Assembly: GCF_014646015.1 (NCBI RefSeq)
Contig: NZ_BMMQ01000011.1
Coordinates: 16,899-80,898 of the forward strand
Reading direction: 5' to 3'
Origin: Microbacterium nanhaiense
GTDB lineage: Bacteria; Actinomycetota; Actinomycetes; Actinomycetales; Microbacteriaceae
DNA: 64,000 bases
Shown: positions 10,350 through 20,143 of the stretch, piece after piece
How the letters are laid out: every line of letters begins with the position of its first letter
Numbering within the stretch: the first letter of the stretch is position 1
Notes under the pieces: model-generated
The model's database searches: none
Told to the model about the DNA's origin: nothing
Seen by the model: only the letters and a program-made list of their open reading frames with translations
Translations under genes and position numbers: made by a program

Positions 10350-12236
10350 ATGGTGGATGAATTCGAGCTCGGCGAGCTCGACGAATACCTCTTCGCGGAG
10401 GGCACGCACCGCCGCCTCTGGCAGATCCTCGGCGCGCACCCGGCGACCCGCGACGGCGTCGACGGCGTGCGCTTCGCCGTCTGGGCGCCGAACGCATCGG
10501 CCGTCTCGGTCGTCGGCGACTTCTCGCTCTGGGCGCCCGACGCCTACCCGATGACGCCGCACGGATCCAGCGGCATCTGGCAGGGCTTCGTTCCCGGCAT
10601 CGGCGAGGGCACGCCGTACAAGTACGACATCCGCGACGCCTCCGGCGCGCGCCTGCCGCAGAAGGCCGACCCCGTCGGCTTCGGATCCGAGCACCCGCCC
10701 GCGACCGCGTCGGTCGTGCGGCGCCTCGGCACGCACGAGTGGCAGGACGGATCCTGGGACGCCCGGGCGGCGAGCGCCGCCGACCGCCCCATCTCGGTGT
10801 ACGAGGTGCACCTCGGATCCTGGCGCCGCGCCGAGGGCGGCCGGCCGCTGTCGTACCTCGAGCACGCGACGCAGCTCGTCGAGTACGTGTCCGATCTGGG
10901 CTTCACCCACATCGAGGTGCTGCCGATCTCGGAGCACCCCTTCGACGGATCCTGGGGCTATCAGCCCGTGGGGCTGTACGCGCCCACGATCCGCTACGGC
11001 ACGCCCGCCGAGTTCGCCGCCTTCGTCGACGCCGCCCACCACGCGGGGCTCGGCGTCATCGCCGACTGGGTGCCGGGGCACTTCCCAACCGACGAGCACG
11101 GCCTCGGCCGCTTCGACGGCACCGCCCTCTACGAGCACCTCGACCCGCGGCAGGGTTTCCACCCCGACTGGAACACCTTCATCTACAACTACGGCCGCCG
11201 CGAGGTCTCCGGCTACCTCGTCGCCAACGCGATGTACTGGCTCGAGGAGTACCACCTCGACGGCCTGCGCGTCGACGCCGTCGCCAGCATGCTCTACCGC
11301 GACTACTCGCGCGACGAGGGCGAGTGGATCCCGAACCGCGACGGCGGGCGCGAGAACTACGAGGCGATGAGCTTCCTGCGCGAGACGAACTTCGCCGTCG
11401 GCTCCTCCGGCGTCATGATCGCCGAGGAATCGACGGCGTTCCCCGGGGTCACGACGGGCGTGCACGACGGGGGCCTCGGCTTCGACTACAAGTGGAACCT
11501 CGGCTGGATGAACGATTCCCTCGCCTACTTCGGCAAGGATCCGGTCTACCGCTCGTACCACTCCGACCTGCTCACCTTCGGCCTCACCTACGCGTTCAGC
11601 GAGAAGTTCCTGCTGCCGATCAGCCACGACGAGGTCGTGCACGGCAAGGGCTCGATGTACGGGCGCATGCCCGGCTCGCACGCCGACAAGCTCGGCAATC
11701 TGAAGGCGTTCTACGGCTACATGTGGGGCATGCCGGGCAAGAAGCTGCTGTTCATGGGGCAGGAGTTCGGGCAGCCCGCCGAGTGGAACCACGACGACGA
11801 GCTCGACTGGGGCGTGCTGCACGACCCCGGCCACGCCGGCGTGCAGGCGGTCGTGCGCGACCTCAACCGCCTGTACCGCGCCCAGCCCGCGCTGCACGTG
11901 CGCGACACCGACGGATCCGGTTTCCAGTGGCTGCTCGTCGACGCCGTCGACGACCAGGTCTTCGCCTGGCTGCGCCGCGGCGAACCGGGCGACCCGCACG
12001 TCGTCGTCGTGCTGAATCTCACCCCCGTGGAGCGCACCGGCTACCGCGTCGGCTTCCCCGTCGCGGGGCGCTGGATCGAGGCGCTGAACACGGATTCCGC
12101 CGCCTACGGCGGCGGCGATCGCGGCCACGGCGGCGCGATCGAAACCGAGCCGGTGCCGACCGGCAACGAAGCCCAGTCGGCGCTGCTCACGCTCCCACCC
12201 CTCTCGGCCATCTACTTTGTGGAGGAACGATCATGA
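10350..12236 (+). CDS. glgB: 1,4-alpha-glucan branching enzyme (GH13)
   Basis: This 628-residue enzyme forms alpha-1,6 branches in glycogen. An N-terminal CBM48-like domain ([20 protein letters not shown], residues ~32-55) precedes a GH13 barrel. The barrel has nucleophile D309 ([11 protein letters not shown]), acid/base E359 ([10 protein letters not shown]) and the transition-state Asp D427 ([15 protein letters not shown]). At 628 residues it is shorter than the ~730 of E. coli GlgB because it lacks the extra N-terminal module, as many bacterial branching enzymes do. It starts 10 nt after glgP with GGATCC-rich flanking sequence, and its TGA overlaps the ATG of glgC, so expression of the two is coupled. 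Confidence 0.95.
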   Translation: MVDEFELGELDEYLFAEGTHRRLWQILGAHPATRDGVDGVRFAVWAPNASAVSVVGDFSLWAPDAYPMTPHGSSGIWQGFVPGIGEGTPYKYDIRDASGARLPQKADPVGFGSEHPPATASVVRRLGTHEWQDGSWDARAASAADRPISVYEVHLGSWRRAEGGRPLSYLEHATQLVEYVSDLGFTHIEVLPISEHPFDGSWGYQPVGLYAPTIRYGTPAEFAAFVDAAHHAGLGVIADWVPGHFPTDEHGLGRFDGTALYEHLDPRQGFHPDWNTFIYNYGRREVSGYLVANAMYWLEEYHLDGLRVDAVASMLYRDYSRDEGEWIPNRDGGRENYEAMSFLRETNFAVGSSGVMIAEESTAFPGVTTGVHDGGLGFDYKWNLGWMNDSLAYFGKDPVYRSYHSDLLTFGLTYAFSEKFLLPISHDEVVHGKGSMYGRMPGSHADKLGNLKAFYGYMWGMPGKKLLFMGQEFGQPAEWNHDDELDWGVLHDPGHAGVQAVVRDLNRLYRAQPALHVRDTDGSGFQWLLVDAVDDQVFAWLRRGEPGDPHVVVVLNLTPVERTGYRVGFPVAGRWIEALNTDSAAYGGGDRGHGGAIETEPVPTGNEAQSALLTLPPLSAIYFVEERS

Positions 12237-13516
12237 CCGACTCGAAGCCGCGCAGGCCCACCCGGCTCGCCGATCAGGCGATGGCCTTCGTTCTCGCGGG
12301 CGGCCGCGGATCGCGCCTGGAGGAGCTCACCGATCGCCGAGCCAAACCCGCCGTGCACTTCGGCGGCAAGATGCGCATCATCGACTTCCCGCTGTCGAAC
12401 GCGTACAACTCGGGCATCCGCAAGATGGCGATCGCCACGCAGTACAAGGCGCACTCACTGATCCGCCACATGCAGCGCGGCTGGAACTTCTTCCGCGCCG
12501 AGCGCGGCGAATACCTCGACATCCTGCCCGCGAGCCAGCGCGTCGCCGAGAACAAGTGGTACCTCGGCACCGCCGACGCCGTCACGCAGAACATCGACAT
12601 CGTCGACGACTACGACATCGAGTACGTGATCATCCTCGCGGGCGACCACATCTACAAGATGGACTACGAGATCATGCTGCGCCAGCACGCCGAGACGGGC
12701 GCGGACGTGACGATCGGCTGCATCGAGGTGCCCCGCGAAGAAGCGAGCGCATTCGGCGTCATGGCGATCGACAAGGCGGGGAAGATCACCGAGTTCCTCG
12801 AGAAGCCGAAGGATCCCCCCGGCACCCCCGACAACCCGACGATGTCGCTCGCCTCGATGGGCATCTACGTCTTCAAGTGGTCGCTGCTGCGCTCCCTGCT
12901 GCTCGCCGACGCGGAAGACAACGAATCGGGCCACGACTTCGGCCACGACATCATCCCGCAGATCGTGGCCGCGGGCGGAGCCTACGCGCACCGCTTCAGC
13001 GACTCGTGCGTGATGACGGGCCTCGAGACGCGCCCCTACTGGCGCGACGTGGGAACGATCGACGCGTTCTGGCGTGCCAACATCGACCTCACCGAGTTCG
13101 TGCCGGCGCTCGACCTGTACGACAACGAGTGGGCGATCTGGACGTACTCCGAGCAGACTCCGCCCGCCAAGTTCATCCACGACGACATCGGCCGCCGCGG
13201 ACAGGCGATCCAGTCGCTGATCTCGGGCGACTGCATCATCTCCGGATCCGATGTGCACAACTCGCTGCTCTTCACGGGCAACCGCGTGCACTCGTTCTCG
13301 GAGCTGAACGACGTCGTGTCGCTGCCGTACGTCGACGTGGGGCGCGGGGCGCGCCTCAGCCGCGTCGTCATCGACTCGCGCGTGCGCGTGCCGGAGAAGC
13401 TCGTCGTCGGCGAGGATCCCGAAGAGGACGCGCGCTGGTTCCGCCGCACCGCGGGCGGCGTCACCCTGATCACCCAGGCGATGCTCGATCGGCGCGCCGC
13501 GGCGCTCGGTCTGTGA
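12233..13516 (+). CDS. glgC: Glucose-1-phosphate adenylyltransferase (ADP-glucose pyrophosphorylase)
   Basis: This 427-residue protein makes ADP-glucose from ATP and glucose-1-phosphate, the committed step of glycogen synthesis. It has [20 protein letters not shown] (nucleotide-binding loop), [19 protein letters not shown], the GTADAVTQN block, [12 protein letters not shown] and [13 protein letters not shown], then a C-terminal left-handed beta-helix region. Wording such as SHDFG-like [16 protein letters not shown] and [12 protein letters not shown] matches the proteobacterial, especially Agrobacterium-type, enzyme as I recall it far better than mycobacterial GlgC. The ATG at 12233 overlaps the glgB stop by 4 nt and follows GGAGGAAC. 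Allosteric control by glycolytic intermediates is typical of the family. Confidence 0.95.
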   Translation: MTDSKPRRPTRLADQAMAFVLAGGRGSRLEELTDRRAKPAVHFGGKMRIIDFPLSNAYNSGIRKMAIATQYKAHSLIRHMQRGWNFFRAERGEYLDILPASQRVAENKWYLGTADAVTQNIDIVDDYDIEYVIILAGDHIYKMDYEIMLRQHAETGADVTIGCIEVPREEASAFGVMAIDKAGKITEFLEKPKDPPGTPDNPTMSLASMGIYVFKWSLLRSLLLADAEDNESGHDFGHDIIPQIVAAGGAYAHRFSDSCVMTGLETRPYWRDVGTIDAFWRANIDLTEFVPALDLYDNEWAIWTYSEQTPPAKFIHDDIGRRGQAIQSLISGDCIISGSDVHNSLLFTGNRVHSFSELNDVVSLPYVDVGRGARLSRVVIDSRVRVPEKLVVGEDPEEDARWFRRTAGGVTLITQAMLDRRAAALGL

Positions 13517-14910
13517 TGGCGCGGAAACGGCGCGTCCTCTCCGTCGCCTCCGAGTGCGCGCCGCTGATCAAGACCGGCGGCCTCGCCGACGTGGTGGGCG
13601 CGCTCCCCGCGGCGCTCGCCCCGCACGGCTGGTCGTCGCGCGTGCTGCTGCCCGGCTACCCGTCGGTCATGGCGCGCATGCCGCGCTCACGGCGCGTGTG
13701 GCGCACCGACGATCTCTTCGGCGGCCCCGCCGCCGTGCGCGACACGACGATCGACGGCTTCGACGTCATGCTGCTCGACGCCCCGCACCTCTTCGACCGC
13801 CCCGGCGGGCCGTATGAGTCGTTCGAGGACTCGCACGTGCGCTTCGCGGCCCTCAGCTGGGTCGCGTCGCGCATCGCGATCGAGGGGCTCGCGAGCGGCT
13901 GGCGCCCCGACCTCGTGCACGCCCACGACTGGCAAGCGGGCCTCGCCCCGTCCTACCTGAAGTACGCCGCATCCGAGGTGCCGTCGGTGCTGACGATCCA
14001 CAACATCGCCTTCCAGGGCATCTTCGGCGCCGACCAGCTCGACCGGCTGAAGCTACCCACGTGGGACTTCCACCCCGACGCGCTCGAGTACTACGGCAAC
14101 GTCAGCGCCCTGAAGGCCGGCATCGTGCACGCCACGCGCGTCACGACCGTCAGCCCGACGTACGCCGCCGAGCTGACGACGCCGGAGTTCGGCTTCGGGC
14201 TCGAGGGCGTCGTCGCGATGCGCGCGGCGCGCGGCGAGATGCACGGCATCCTCAACGGCATCGACACGAGCATCTGGGATCCGAGCCGCGACCCGATGAC
14301 GCAGCCGTTCGACGCCGACGCACTCGCCGGGAAGGCGGCGGCCCGAGAGGCCCTACTCGAGGAGTTCGGTCTCGACGAGCCCGCGGGCCCGCTCGCCGTC
14401 GTCGTCACGCGCCTGACGCACCAGAAGGGCATCGACCTGCTGCTCGAGGCCCTTCCGCCCTTCGTCGACGCGGGCGGCGCCGTCGCGATCCTCGGATCCG
14501 GCGATCACCACTACGAGCAGGCCCTGCTGGCGCTTCGCTCGCCCCGGGTCGGCGTGCGGCTCGGATACGACGAGCCCCTCAGCCACCGCATGTACGCCGG
14601 CGGCGATCTCGTGCTCGTGCCGAGCCGCTTCGAACCCTGCGGCCTCACCCAGATGTACGGGCTGCGCTACGGCGCCCTGCCCGTCGTCGCCTCAACCGGC
14701 GGCCTCCGTGACACCGTCGACGACGGCCGCACCGGCTTCGTCTTCGACGACATCTCCTCGGCGGGCCTCTCGGCGGTCCTCGCCCGCGCCGCCGCCGCCT
14801 TCGGCTCCGCTCCCGAGTTCGCGCGCATGCGGCGGGAGGCGATGGCCGAGCCCGTCGACTGGGGAACGTCGGCCGCCGAGTACGCCGCGCTGTTCGATTC
14901 GCTCCTATGA
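13516..14910 (+). CDS. glgA: Glycogen synthase, ADP-glucose type (GT5)
   Basis: This 464-residue GT5 glycogen synthase transfers glucose from ADP-glucose to the growing alpha-1,4 chain. APLIKTGGLADVVGALPAAL near the N-terminus is the K-T-G-G-L motif that binds ADP-glucose, followed by LVHAHDWQAGLAPSYLKY and the C-terminal VPSRFEPCGLTQMYGLRYG with the conserved E of GT-B retaining enzymes. It is of the classic proteobacterial GlgA type, not the GT4 GlgM type of many actinobacteria. The ATG at 13516 shares its A with the glgC TGA; an in-frame GTG at 13513 is an alternative. The stop overlaps the glgX start by 4 nt. Confidence 0.95.
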   Translation: MARKRRVLSVASECAPLIKTGGLADVVGALPAALAPHGWSSRVLLPGYPSVMARMPRSRRVWRTDDLFGGPAAVRDTTIDGFDVMLLDAPHLFDRPGGPYESFEDSHVRFAALSWVASRIAIEGLASGWRPDLVHAHDWQAGLAPSYLKYAASEVPSVLTIHNIAFQGIFGADQLDRLKLPTWDFHPDALEYYGNVSALKAGIVHATRVTTVSPTYAAELTTPEFGFGLEGVVAMRAARGEMHGILNGIDTSIWDPSRDPMTQPFDADALAGKAAAREALLEEFGLDEPAGPLAVVVTRLTHQKGIDLLLEALPPFVDAGGAVAILGSGDHHYEQALLALRSPRVGVRLGYDEPLSHRMYAGGDLVLVPSRFEPCGLTQMYGLRYGALPVVASTGGLRDTVDDGRTGFVFDDISSAGLSAVLARAAAAFGSAPEFARMRREAMAEPVDWGTSAAEYAALFDSLL

Positions 14911-16805
14911 GGCTCGGAGTCACCCTCACCGCCACCGGTGCCGATGTCGCCGTGTGGGCGCCGACCGCCGACCGCGTGTGGTTCTGCCGCATCGCCGACG
15001 ACGGATCCGAGCGCCGCACCCGCCTGCCATATGCCGAAGGCGGCATATGGCATGGCTCCGTGCCCGATGTCGCACCGGGAACGCGCTACGGAATCCGCGC
15101 GGCGGGCCCGGGCCTCGACCCGCACACGCTGCTCGTGGATCCGTACGCGACCGCGCTCGACGGCCCGCTGCGGGCCGGATCCGCCACGCCGCACGGGATC
15201 GTGCTCGAACCCGCCTCCGCACCCGCATGGACGCGGCCCACGGAAGAGCTGATCGTCTACGAGGCGCACGTGAAGGGCCTCACCGCGCTGCACCCGTCGA
15301 TCCCGGAGGACCTGCGCGGGACGTACGCGGGGGCCGCGCTCATGGCGCCCTACCTCGCCGAACTCGGCGTGACGGCGCTCGAGCTGCTGCCGATCCAGGC
15401 GTTCCTCGACGACGAGCACGTGCTCGCCCGCGGTCTCACGAACTACTGGGGATACCAGCCGATCGCCTGGCACGCGCCGGAACCGCGCTACGCCGCCCGC
15501 GACGCCGACGCCGAGGTGCGCGAGCTCGTCGACGCGATGCACAACCACGGCATCGCCGTCATCGTCGACGTCGTCTACAACCACACGGGCGAGGGCGGCC
15601 AGGACGGGCCGGTGCTGTCACTCAAGGGACTGGCACCCCAGGCGTACCGCATGCACGAGGGCGAGTATGTCAACGACGCGGGCACGGGCAACACCGTCGC
15701 CGCGGAGGAACCGATGGTGCTGCGCCTCATCCTCGACAGCCTCCGCCACTGGGCGACCCGTTACGGCGTCGACGGCTTCCGCTTCGACCTCGCGGCGACC
15801 CTCGGCCGCACCGCGCACGGCTTCAACCCGCGCGCCGCGTTCTTCCAGGCCATCGGGCAGGATCCGGTCCTCGCGAACCGCATCCTCATCGCCGAGCCGT
15901 GGGACATCGGGCCAGGCGGATACCAGCTCGGCGCGTTCCCGCACCCCTGGCACGAGTGGAACGATCGCTTCCGCGACGACGTGCGCCGCGCCTGGCGCGG
16001 GGATCCGCTCATGCTGCCCGCGCTCGCGGCGCGGCTGCTCGGATCCGCGGGCGAGTTCGACCACGACGGGCGCACGGCGCACTCGTCGATCAACTTCATC
16101 ACTGCGCACGACGGCTTCACCCTCGCCGATCTCGTCTCGTACACCGAGAAGCACAACCTCGACAACGGCGAGGACGGCAACGACGGGCACTCGGAGAACT
16201 TCTCCTCCAACGGCGGCGTCGAGGGCGACACCGACGACGCCGAGGTGCTCGCCGTGCGCCGGCGGCGCATGCGCGGCATGATCGCGACCCTCGCCGTCGC
16301 CCAGGGCGTGCCCATGCTGCTCGCGGGCGACGAGGCGGGCAACTCGCAGCGCGGCAACAACAACGCCTACGCGCAGGACAACGCCATCGGATGGGTCGAG
16401 TGGGACGGCGACTCACACACCGAGTTCGTGCGCGAGGCGCTCGCCGTCCGCGCACGCCTGCCGATCCTGCGCCAGCGCGCCTTCCTGCACGGCGGCGAGC
16501 GCGGCACCTTCGGTCGCGACATCACCTGGCTGCGCGCGGACGGCAACCTCGTGGAGGACGACGACTGGCAGGATCCCGAGTTCCGCACGATCGTCGCGGT
16601 TCTGCGGGGCGCCGCGGGCGACCCGGACGGCGAGGCGGTCGACGGGGCCGTCGCGATCGTCGTGAACCTCGGCGCCGACGCGACCGTCGAGCTGCCGCCC
16701 GGATCGTGGCAGCTCGAGCTCGACTCGTCCGGCGCCGCGAGGCTGGAGCCGACGTCGCTCGACATCCCCATCGAAACCCTCGTCGTGCTTTCGCGCGACG
16801 ACTGA
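14907..16805 (+). CDS. glgX: Glycogen debranching enzyme GlgX (GH13)
   Basis: This 632-residue GH13 isoamylase-type debranching enzyme acts on limit dextrins left by GlgP. A CBM48-like N-terminus (VAVWAPTADRVWFCRI) is followed by EAHVKGLTALHPSIPEDLRG and VIVDVVYNHTGEGG. Nucleophile D294 lies in GVDGFRFDLA, acid E330 in ILIAEPWDIGPGGYQLG, and the third carboxylate in FITAHDGFTLADLVSY. Length is slightly below the usual 650-700. It is last in the operon and overlaps glgA by 4 bp, so synthesis and breakdown enzymes are made together. No clear intrinsic terminator follows it; the next gene begins 63 nt downstream, so some readthrough into the polysaccharide locus is possible. Confidence 0.93.
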   Translation: MRLGVTLTATGADVAVWAPTADRVWFCRIADDGSERRTRLPYAEGGIWHGSVPDVAPGTRYGIRAAGPGLDPHTLLVDPYATALDGPLRAGSATPHGIVLEPASAPAWTRPTEELIVYEAHVKGLTALHPSIPEDLRGTYAGAALMAPYLAELGVTALELLPIQAFLDDEHVLARGLTNYWGYQPIAWHAPEPRYAARDADAEVRELVDAMHNHGIAVIVDVVYNHTGEGGQDGPVLSLKGLAPQAYRMHEGEYVNDAGTGNTVAAEEPMVLRLILDSLRHWATRYGVDGFRFDLAATLGRTAHGFNPRAAFFQAIGQDPVLANRILIAEPWDIGPGGYQLGAFPHPWHEWNDRFRDDVRRAWRGDPLMLPALAARLLGSAGEFDHDGRTAHSSINFITAHDGFTLADLVSYTEKHNLDNGEDGNDGHSENFSSNGGVEGDTDDAEVLAVRRRRMRGMIATLAVAQGVPMLLAGDEAGNSQRGNNNAYAQDNAIGWVEWDGDSHTEFVREALAVRARLPILRQRAFLHGGERGTFGRDITWLRADGNLVEDDDWQDPEFRTIVAVLRGAAGDPDGEAVDGAVAIVVNLGADATVELPPGSWQLELDSSGAARLEPTSLDIPIETLVVLSRDD

Positions 16806-16868
16806 ACGGGCGTTCGGGCCGTCCCTGCGTACTATGGGAAGGCTGATCACGGCAAAAAGGGGAGGCTC

Positions 16869-18608
16869 GTGCTGCGGCTACAGACGGATCCGTCGTTTCT
16901 CGACTCGCACTCGACCGCGCAAATCGTTCTGATTCTCGGGGCCGTCGCGGTCGGAGCGCTCGTCGTCGCTACACTCGCCTTCCGGGTGCGCTCGCGGTGG
17001 CTGCTCGCCGCGACGCTGGCGCTCGGGGTGGTACAGCTGTTCGGTCCATTCGGCTTTACCTCCGTGGCTCTGCTGGCGACCTGCACGCTGTTCCCCGTCG
17101 CCTTCTGGCGCACGCGCGGGATCCGCGGCGTGCCGTTCGTCTGGGGGATCCTGCTCGGCGCGCTCGCGATCTGGGAGGCGATCTCGGTGATGTGGTCCGA
17201 GAAGCTCGGATCCGCCGGCTACGCCGTCATCTTCTCCGTCGCCCTGCTGACGGTGTTCCTCCTCGCGCTCGACGTCGTGCGGCGCGATGCGGGCGGCGGC
17301 CCGATGGCCGTCGCCGCCGCGGCGCCGTTCGTGATCGTCTCGGGCCTCATCGTCATCGCCTTCCGCTTCATTCCGCATCTCGAGGGGCAGTACCTCCTCT
17401 CCCCCGTCGCGCGGCTGTTCTCCGAGCCCGACGTGATCCTCATCTCCGAGAGCGAGATCAACATCGCCCTCGACCCGATCCGCTCGCTCGGCGTCTTCGC
17501 CGACGTCGCCCAGCCGCCCGGATCCACGGGGCTGCTCGAGGGTCTGTTCCTCAACAGCGAGCTGACGAACTTCCAGAACGTGCTCTCGCCCGACAAGGCG
17601 GGCGGCGTGTTCCTCAACGGCAACACGGCGTCGCTGTTCTTCGGCGTCGCCGCCTGCGTGTCCGTGTGGGCGCTCGCGGCGACCCGCGGCGGCGGGGTGG
17701 CGGCCGTTGTTGCCTCCGGCGATGCTTCCGCTGGTGCCGCTGGTGCCACGTCCGGGACCGGCGCTTCCGGCGCCGGCGTTTCCGGGAAGGCGCCGACGAC
17801 GCAGCCCGTGCGGGTGCGCGACGCGGCCCCGGCCGCCGGATCCGTCGCCGCCGACCCCGCGCGCGGCTGGCTCGTCGCGGTGCACGCCGCGACGGCCGTC
17901 GTGTCCGTCGCGGCGCTGGTGGCCACCGGATCCAAGACCGCCCTCGTGCTGCTCGTCGGCCTGCCGCTTCTCGCCCTGTTCATCGCCTGGGCGGTGCGCC
18001 ACCCGCTGCCGGGAACCATCGTCGGCATCGTGGGCGTGCTCGTGGCCGCCGCGGGCGCCACCGCCGTGCTCATCAAGCGACCCGATCTGCTCACCTCGAG
18101 CACGCTCGGCGACCGCCTCGGACTCTGGCGCATGGTCGCCGAATCCTTCCCCGAGCGGTGGTTCACCGGCTTCGGCTTCGGCAACTGGCGCTTCCACATC
18201 GTCGAGGAATGGCCCTTCTACTTCCCCGGCGTCGCCCCGCAGGTGTGGCCGCCGCACAACATCTTCCTGCAGGCCTGGACCAACGCCGGCATCGTCTCGC
18301 TGGTGCTCGTGCTCGTGCTCATGGTCCTGCCGCTCGTCGCCGCGCTGCGCCGCATGGGCGAGGCCCGCCGGTGCACCAAATCGGTGCCCGCGCGGCGCGG
18401 ATCCGCCAACCGCTCCTCCGCCCCGCTGTGGACGTCGCCGTTCGCCCCCATCCCCATCGCCCGCGGCGCCGTCTTCGTCGGCCTCGCGTGGATCCTCGTG
18501 CACGGCATGGCCGACACCACCAACTACGCGGGCGACAACCACACGCTGCCGCTGGCCGCGCTGCTGACGGCCCTCGCCCTGACGCCGACGCGCAAGATCG
18601 CGGCCTGA
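16869..18608 (+). CDS. O-antigen ligase/polymerase-like membrane protein
   Basis: This 579-residue polytopic protein has about ten to twelve helices. The conserved Wzy/WaaL block is near residues ~415-470: GDRLGLWRMVAESFPERWFT, then GFGFGNWRFHI and the PHNIFLQAWTNAGI loop, where the His of P-H-N is characteristic of O-antigen ligase family proteins. A low-complexity Ala/Gly/Ser stretch (SGDASAGAAGATSGTG, residues ~282-300) interrupts the middle. It probably polymerises or ligates lipid-linked repeat units at the outer face of the membrane. GTG at 16869 follows AAAAAGGGGAGG, a strong ribosome site. A second gene follows 13 nt after the stop, so the two likely form an operon. Confidence 0.8.
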   Translation: MLRLQTDPSFLDSHSTAQIVLILGAVAVGALVVATLAFRVRSRWLLAATLALGVVQLFGPFGFTSVALLATCTLFPVAFWRTRGIRGVPFVWGILLGALAIWEAISVMWSEKLGSAGYAVIFSVALLTVFLLALDVVRRDAGGGPMAVAAAAPFVIVSGLIVIAFRFIPHLEGQYLLSPVARLFSEPDVILISESEINIALDPIRSLGVFADVAQPPGSTGLLEGLFLNSELTNFQNVLSPDKAGGVFLNGNTASLFFGVAACVSVWALAATRGGGVAAVVASGDASAGAAGATSGTGASGAGVSGKAPTTQPVRVRDAAPAAGSVAADPARGWLVAVHAATAVVSVAALVATGSKTALVLLVGLPLLALFIAWAVRHPLPGTIVGIVGVLVAAAGATAVLIKRPDLLTSSTLGDRLGLWRMVAESFPERWFTGFGFGNWRFHIVEEWPFYFPGVAPQVWPPHNIFLQAWTNAGIVSLVLVLVLMVLPLVAALRRMGEARRCTKSVPARRGSANRSSAPLWTSPFAPIPIARGAVFVGLAWILVHGMADTTNYAGDNHTLPLAALLTALALTPTRKIAA

Positions 18609-18621
18609 CGAAAGGTCTGCC

Positions 18622-19659
18622 ATGACGACGTACGTGTACTACCCGCGCGGCCTCGCCACCGGGGGTCCCGAAGCGCTGCACCAGCTCGTCGACTCGCTGC
18701 GCCGGCAGGGCCAGGACGCCTACCTCGTGCCGATCCCGGGAACGGCCGGAGCCGAACGCGCCGAGCGATACGCCCACTACGACGCCCCCGAGGCGGGCGC
18801 CGTCGACGACGCCCGCGGCAACATCGTCGTCGTGCCCGAGACGCAGGCGTTGCTGCTGAAGCCGCTGCGCCGCGCCCAGGGTTACGTGTGGTGGCTGTCG
18901 ATCGACTACGCGCCCCGGTTCGTCATCGAGCGCGACACGACGTCGCTGCTGCCCATCGAGCGCACCCGCAACACGCGCTTCCCGCTACTGCAGGTGCGCC
19001 GCGTCAAGCGCTTGGCCCGCGGCATCGCCACGGGCGAGGACGCCCTGTTGCAGCGCGTCGGGCACCTCGCCCAGTCGCACTATGCGTGGAGCCACGTCTT
19101 CGCGCACCTCGGGCGTGCGGGATCCATCGTCAGCGATTACACGCCGCAGGTCGCGACGGGCGCCGGATCCGCGGACCGCATCGCGCGCATCGCCTACAAC
19201 CCCGCCAAGTCGCGCCCGATCATGGCCGAGTTCGCGCGCCGGTGGCCGGGGATCGAGCTCCTGCCGCTGCAGAACATGACGGGCGCCGAGGTCGCGCAGG
19301 CGCTCGAATCGTCGCTCGTGTACCTCGACCTCGGGGCGCACCCCGGCAAGGACCGCATGCCGCGCGAGGCGGCGCTCGCCGGATCCGTCGTGCTCGTCGC
19401 GAACCGCGGGGCGGCCGCGAACGGCGTCGACGTGCCCCTCCCCCAGGCGCACAAGATCGACGTGCTGCCCGACATCGTCGCGAACGCGAAGCGGGCCTAC
19501 GACGCGGTCCTGGCCGATCCGGCCGCCGCCCACGCCGCCCAGGCGGACTACCGCGCGCGGATCCCCCGCGAGCGCGACGTCTTCGACGCCGAGGTCGCGG
19601 CCGTGTTCATCGACGGCAAGCTGGGCGCCGACGGCGCCTCCCCCACGCCGTTCAAATGA
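18622..19659 (+). CDS. Probable GT-B-like glycosyltransferase of the polysaccharide locus
   Basis: This 345-residue soluble protein begins MTTYVYYPRGLATGGPEALH, a Gly-rich loop like the N-terminal donor-site loop of GT-B enzymes. The C-terminal region includes YNPAKSRPIMAEFARRWPG and the block LVYLDLGAHPGKDRMPREAA followed by LAGSVVLVANRG. That block resembles the C-terminal part of group-1 glycosyltransferases that act on capsule polysaccharides. I cannot name the family exactly. It follows the ligase-like gene by 13 nt with GAAAGG upstream of ATG 18622. Its TGA stop (19657-19659) lies inside the first palindromic repeat of the array that follows. Confidence 0.55.
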   Translation: MTTYVYYPRGLATGGPEALHQLVDSLRRQGQDAYLVPIPGTAGAERAERYAHYDAPEAGAVDDARGNIVVVPETQALLLKPLRRAQGYVWWLSIDYAPRFVIERDTTSLLPIERTRNTRFPLLQVRRVKRLARGIATGEDALLQRVGHLAQSHYAWSHVFAHLGRAGSIVSDYTPQVATGAGSADRIARIAYNPAKSRPIMAEFARRWPGIELLPLQNMTGAEVAQALESSLVYLDLGAHPGKDRMPREAALAGSVVLVANRGAAANGVDVPLPQAHKIDVLPDIVANAKRAYDAVLADPAAAHAAQADYRARIPRERDVFDAEVAAVFIDGKLGADGASPTPFK

Positions 19660-20094
19660 CACCTTTGCGGGGTCGTGCGGGGGTGTGACTGCCCGTAGGT
19701 GTCATACGAACGGGGTGAGGGGGGCTTGCGGGTTGCTGCCCCCGGGGGCCGTTCGTATGACACCTTTACGGGGTTGGGTGGGGGTCCGACCCCTCACATG
19801 TGTCATTTGAACGGGATGAGGCGCGGACCGGCTCCCCTGGCCGTTCATATGACACTTTTACCGGGTCGGGTAGAGGTGAGACCCCTCGTATGTGTCATTT
19901 CAACGGGGCGAGGCGTGGGGCTTGCTGCCCCTGGGCCGTTCAAATGACACCTTTACGGGGTCAGGCGGGTGCCGGACCCCTCATAAGTGTCATTTCAACT
20001 GGATGAGGCGCGGGACCGGCTCCCCCACCCGTTCAGATGACACCTTTACCGGGTCGGGCGGGTGCCGGACCCCTCATAAGTGTCATTCGAACGG
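19648..20094. repeat. Family A palindromic repeat array (five units)
   Basis: Five units of 66-68 nt lie at 19648-19715, 19749-19815, 19841-19908, 19936-20002 and 20029-20094, with start-to-start distances of 101, 92, 95 and 93 nt. Each unit starts near CCGTTCAAATGACACCTTT and ends with the imperfect reverse complement GTGTCATTTCAACGG; an inner GGGGTC...GACCCC pair extends the stem to ~28 bp with mismatches. The 3-nt wobble between GTT and ATGACAC varies between units (CAA, CGT, CAT, CAG). The 25-33 nt linkers also resemble one another (ATGAGGCGCGG...GGCTCCCC). The array fills the gap between two convergent genes. No protein-coding potential is apparent. Confidence 0.9.
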
Positions 20095-20095
20095 C

Positions 20096-20126
20096 GGGGC
20101 GGGGCAGGCGGGGCAGGCGGGGCGGG
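20096..20126 (+). other. G-run tract with G-quadruplex potential
   Basis: Four GGGG runs and one GGG run are separated by 1, 5, 5 and 1 nt directly after the family A array and just before the 3' end of the minus-strand glycosyltransferase. The pattern meets the usual G4-motif rule on the plus strand. It extends a repeated GGGGCAGGC word. Function is unknown. Confidence 0.5.
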
Positions 20127-20143
20127 CGAGGCGAGGGGCAGGG

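Noticed and set aside
19699..20006. Short open frames through the family A array
   Set aside because: They arise from the repeat itself (recurring CHLNG-type peptides) and have no independent coding features.
19648..20094. CRISPR array
   Set aside because: The repeats are 66-68 nt palindromes, not 28-37 nt. The linkers resemble each other rather than being unique, copies vary in the arms, and no cas gene is present.
19648..20094. Integron attC sites
   Set aside because: Unit ends carry GTT on the left and AAC on the right, the reverse of the RYYYAAC...GTTRRRY order of attC. Spacing (~95 nt) leaves no room for cassettes, and no integrase is present.
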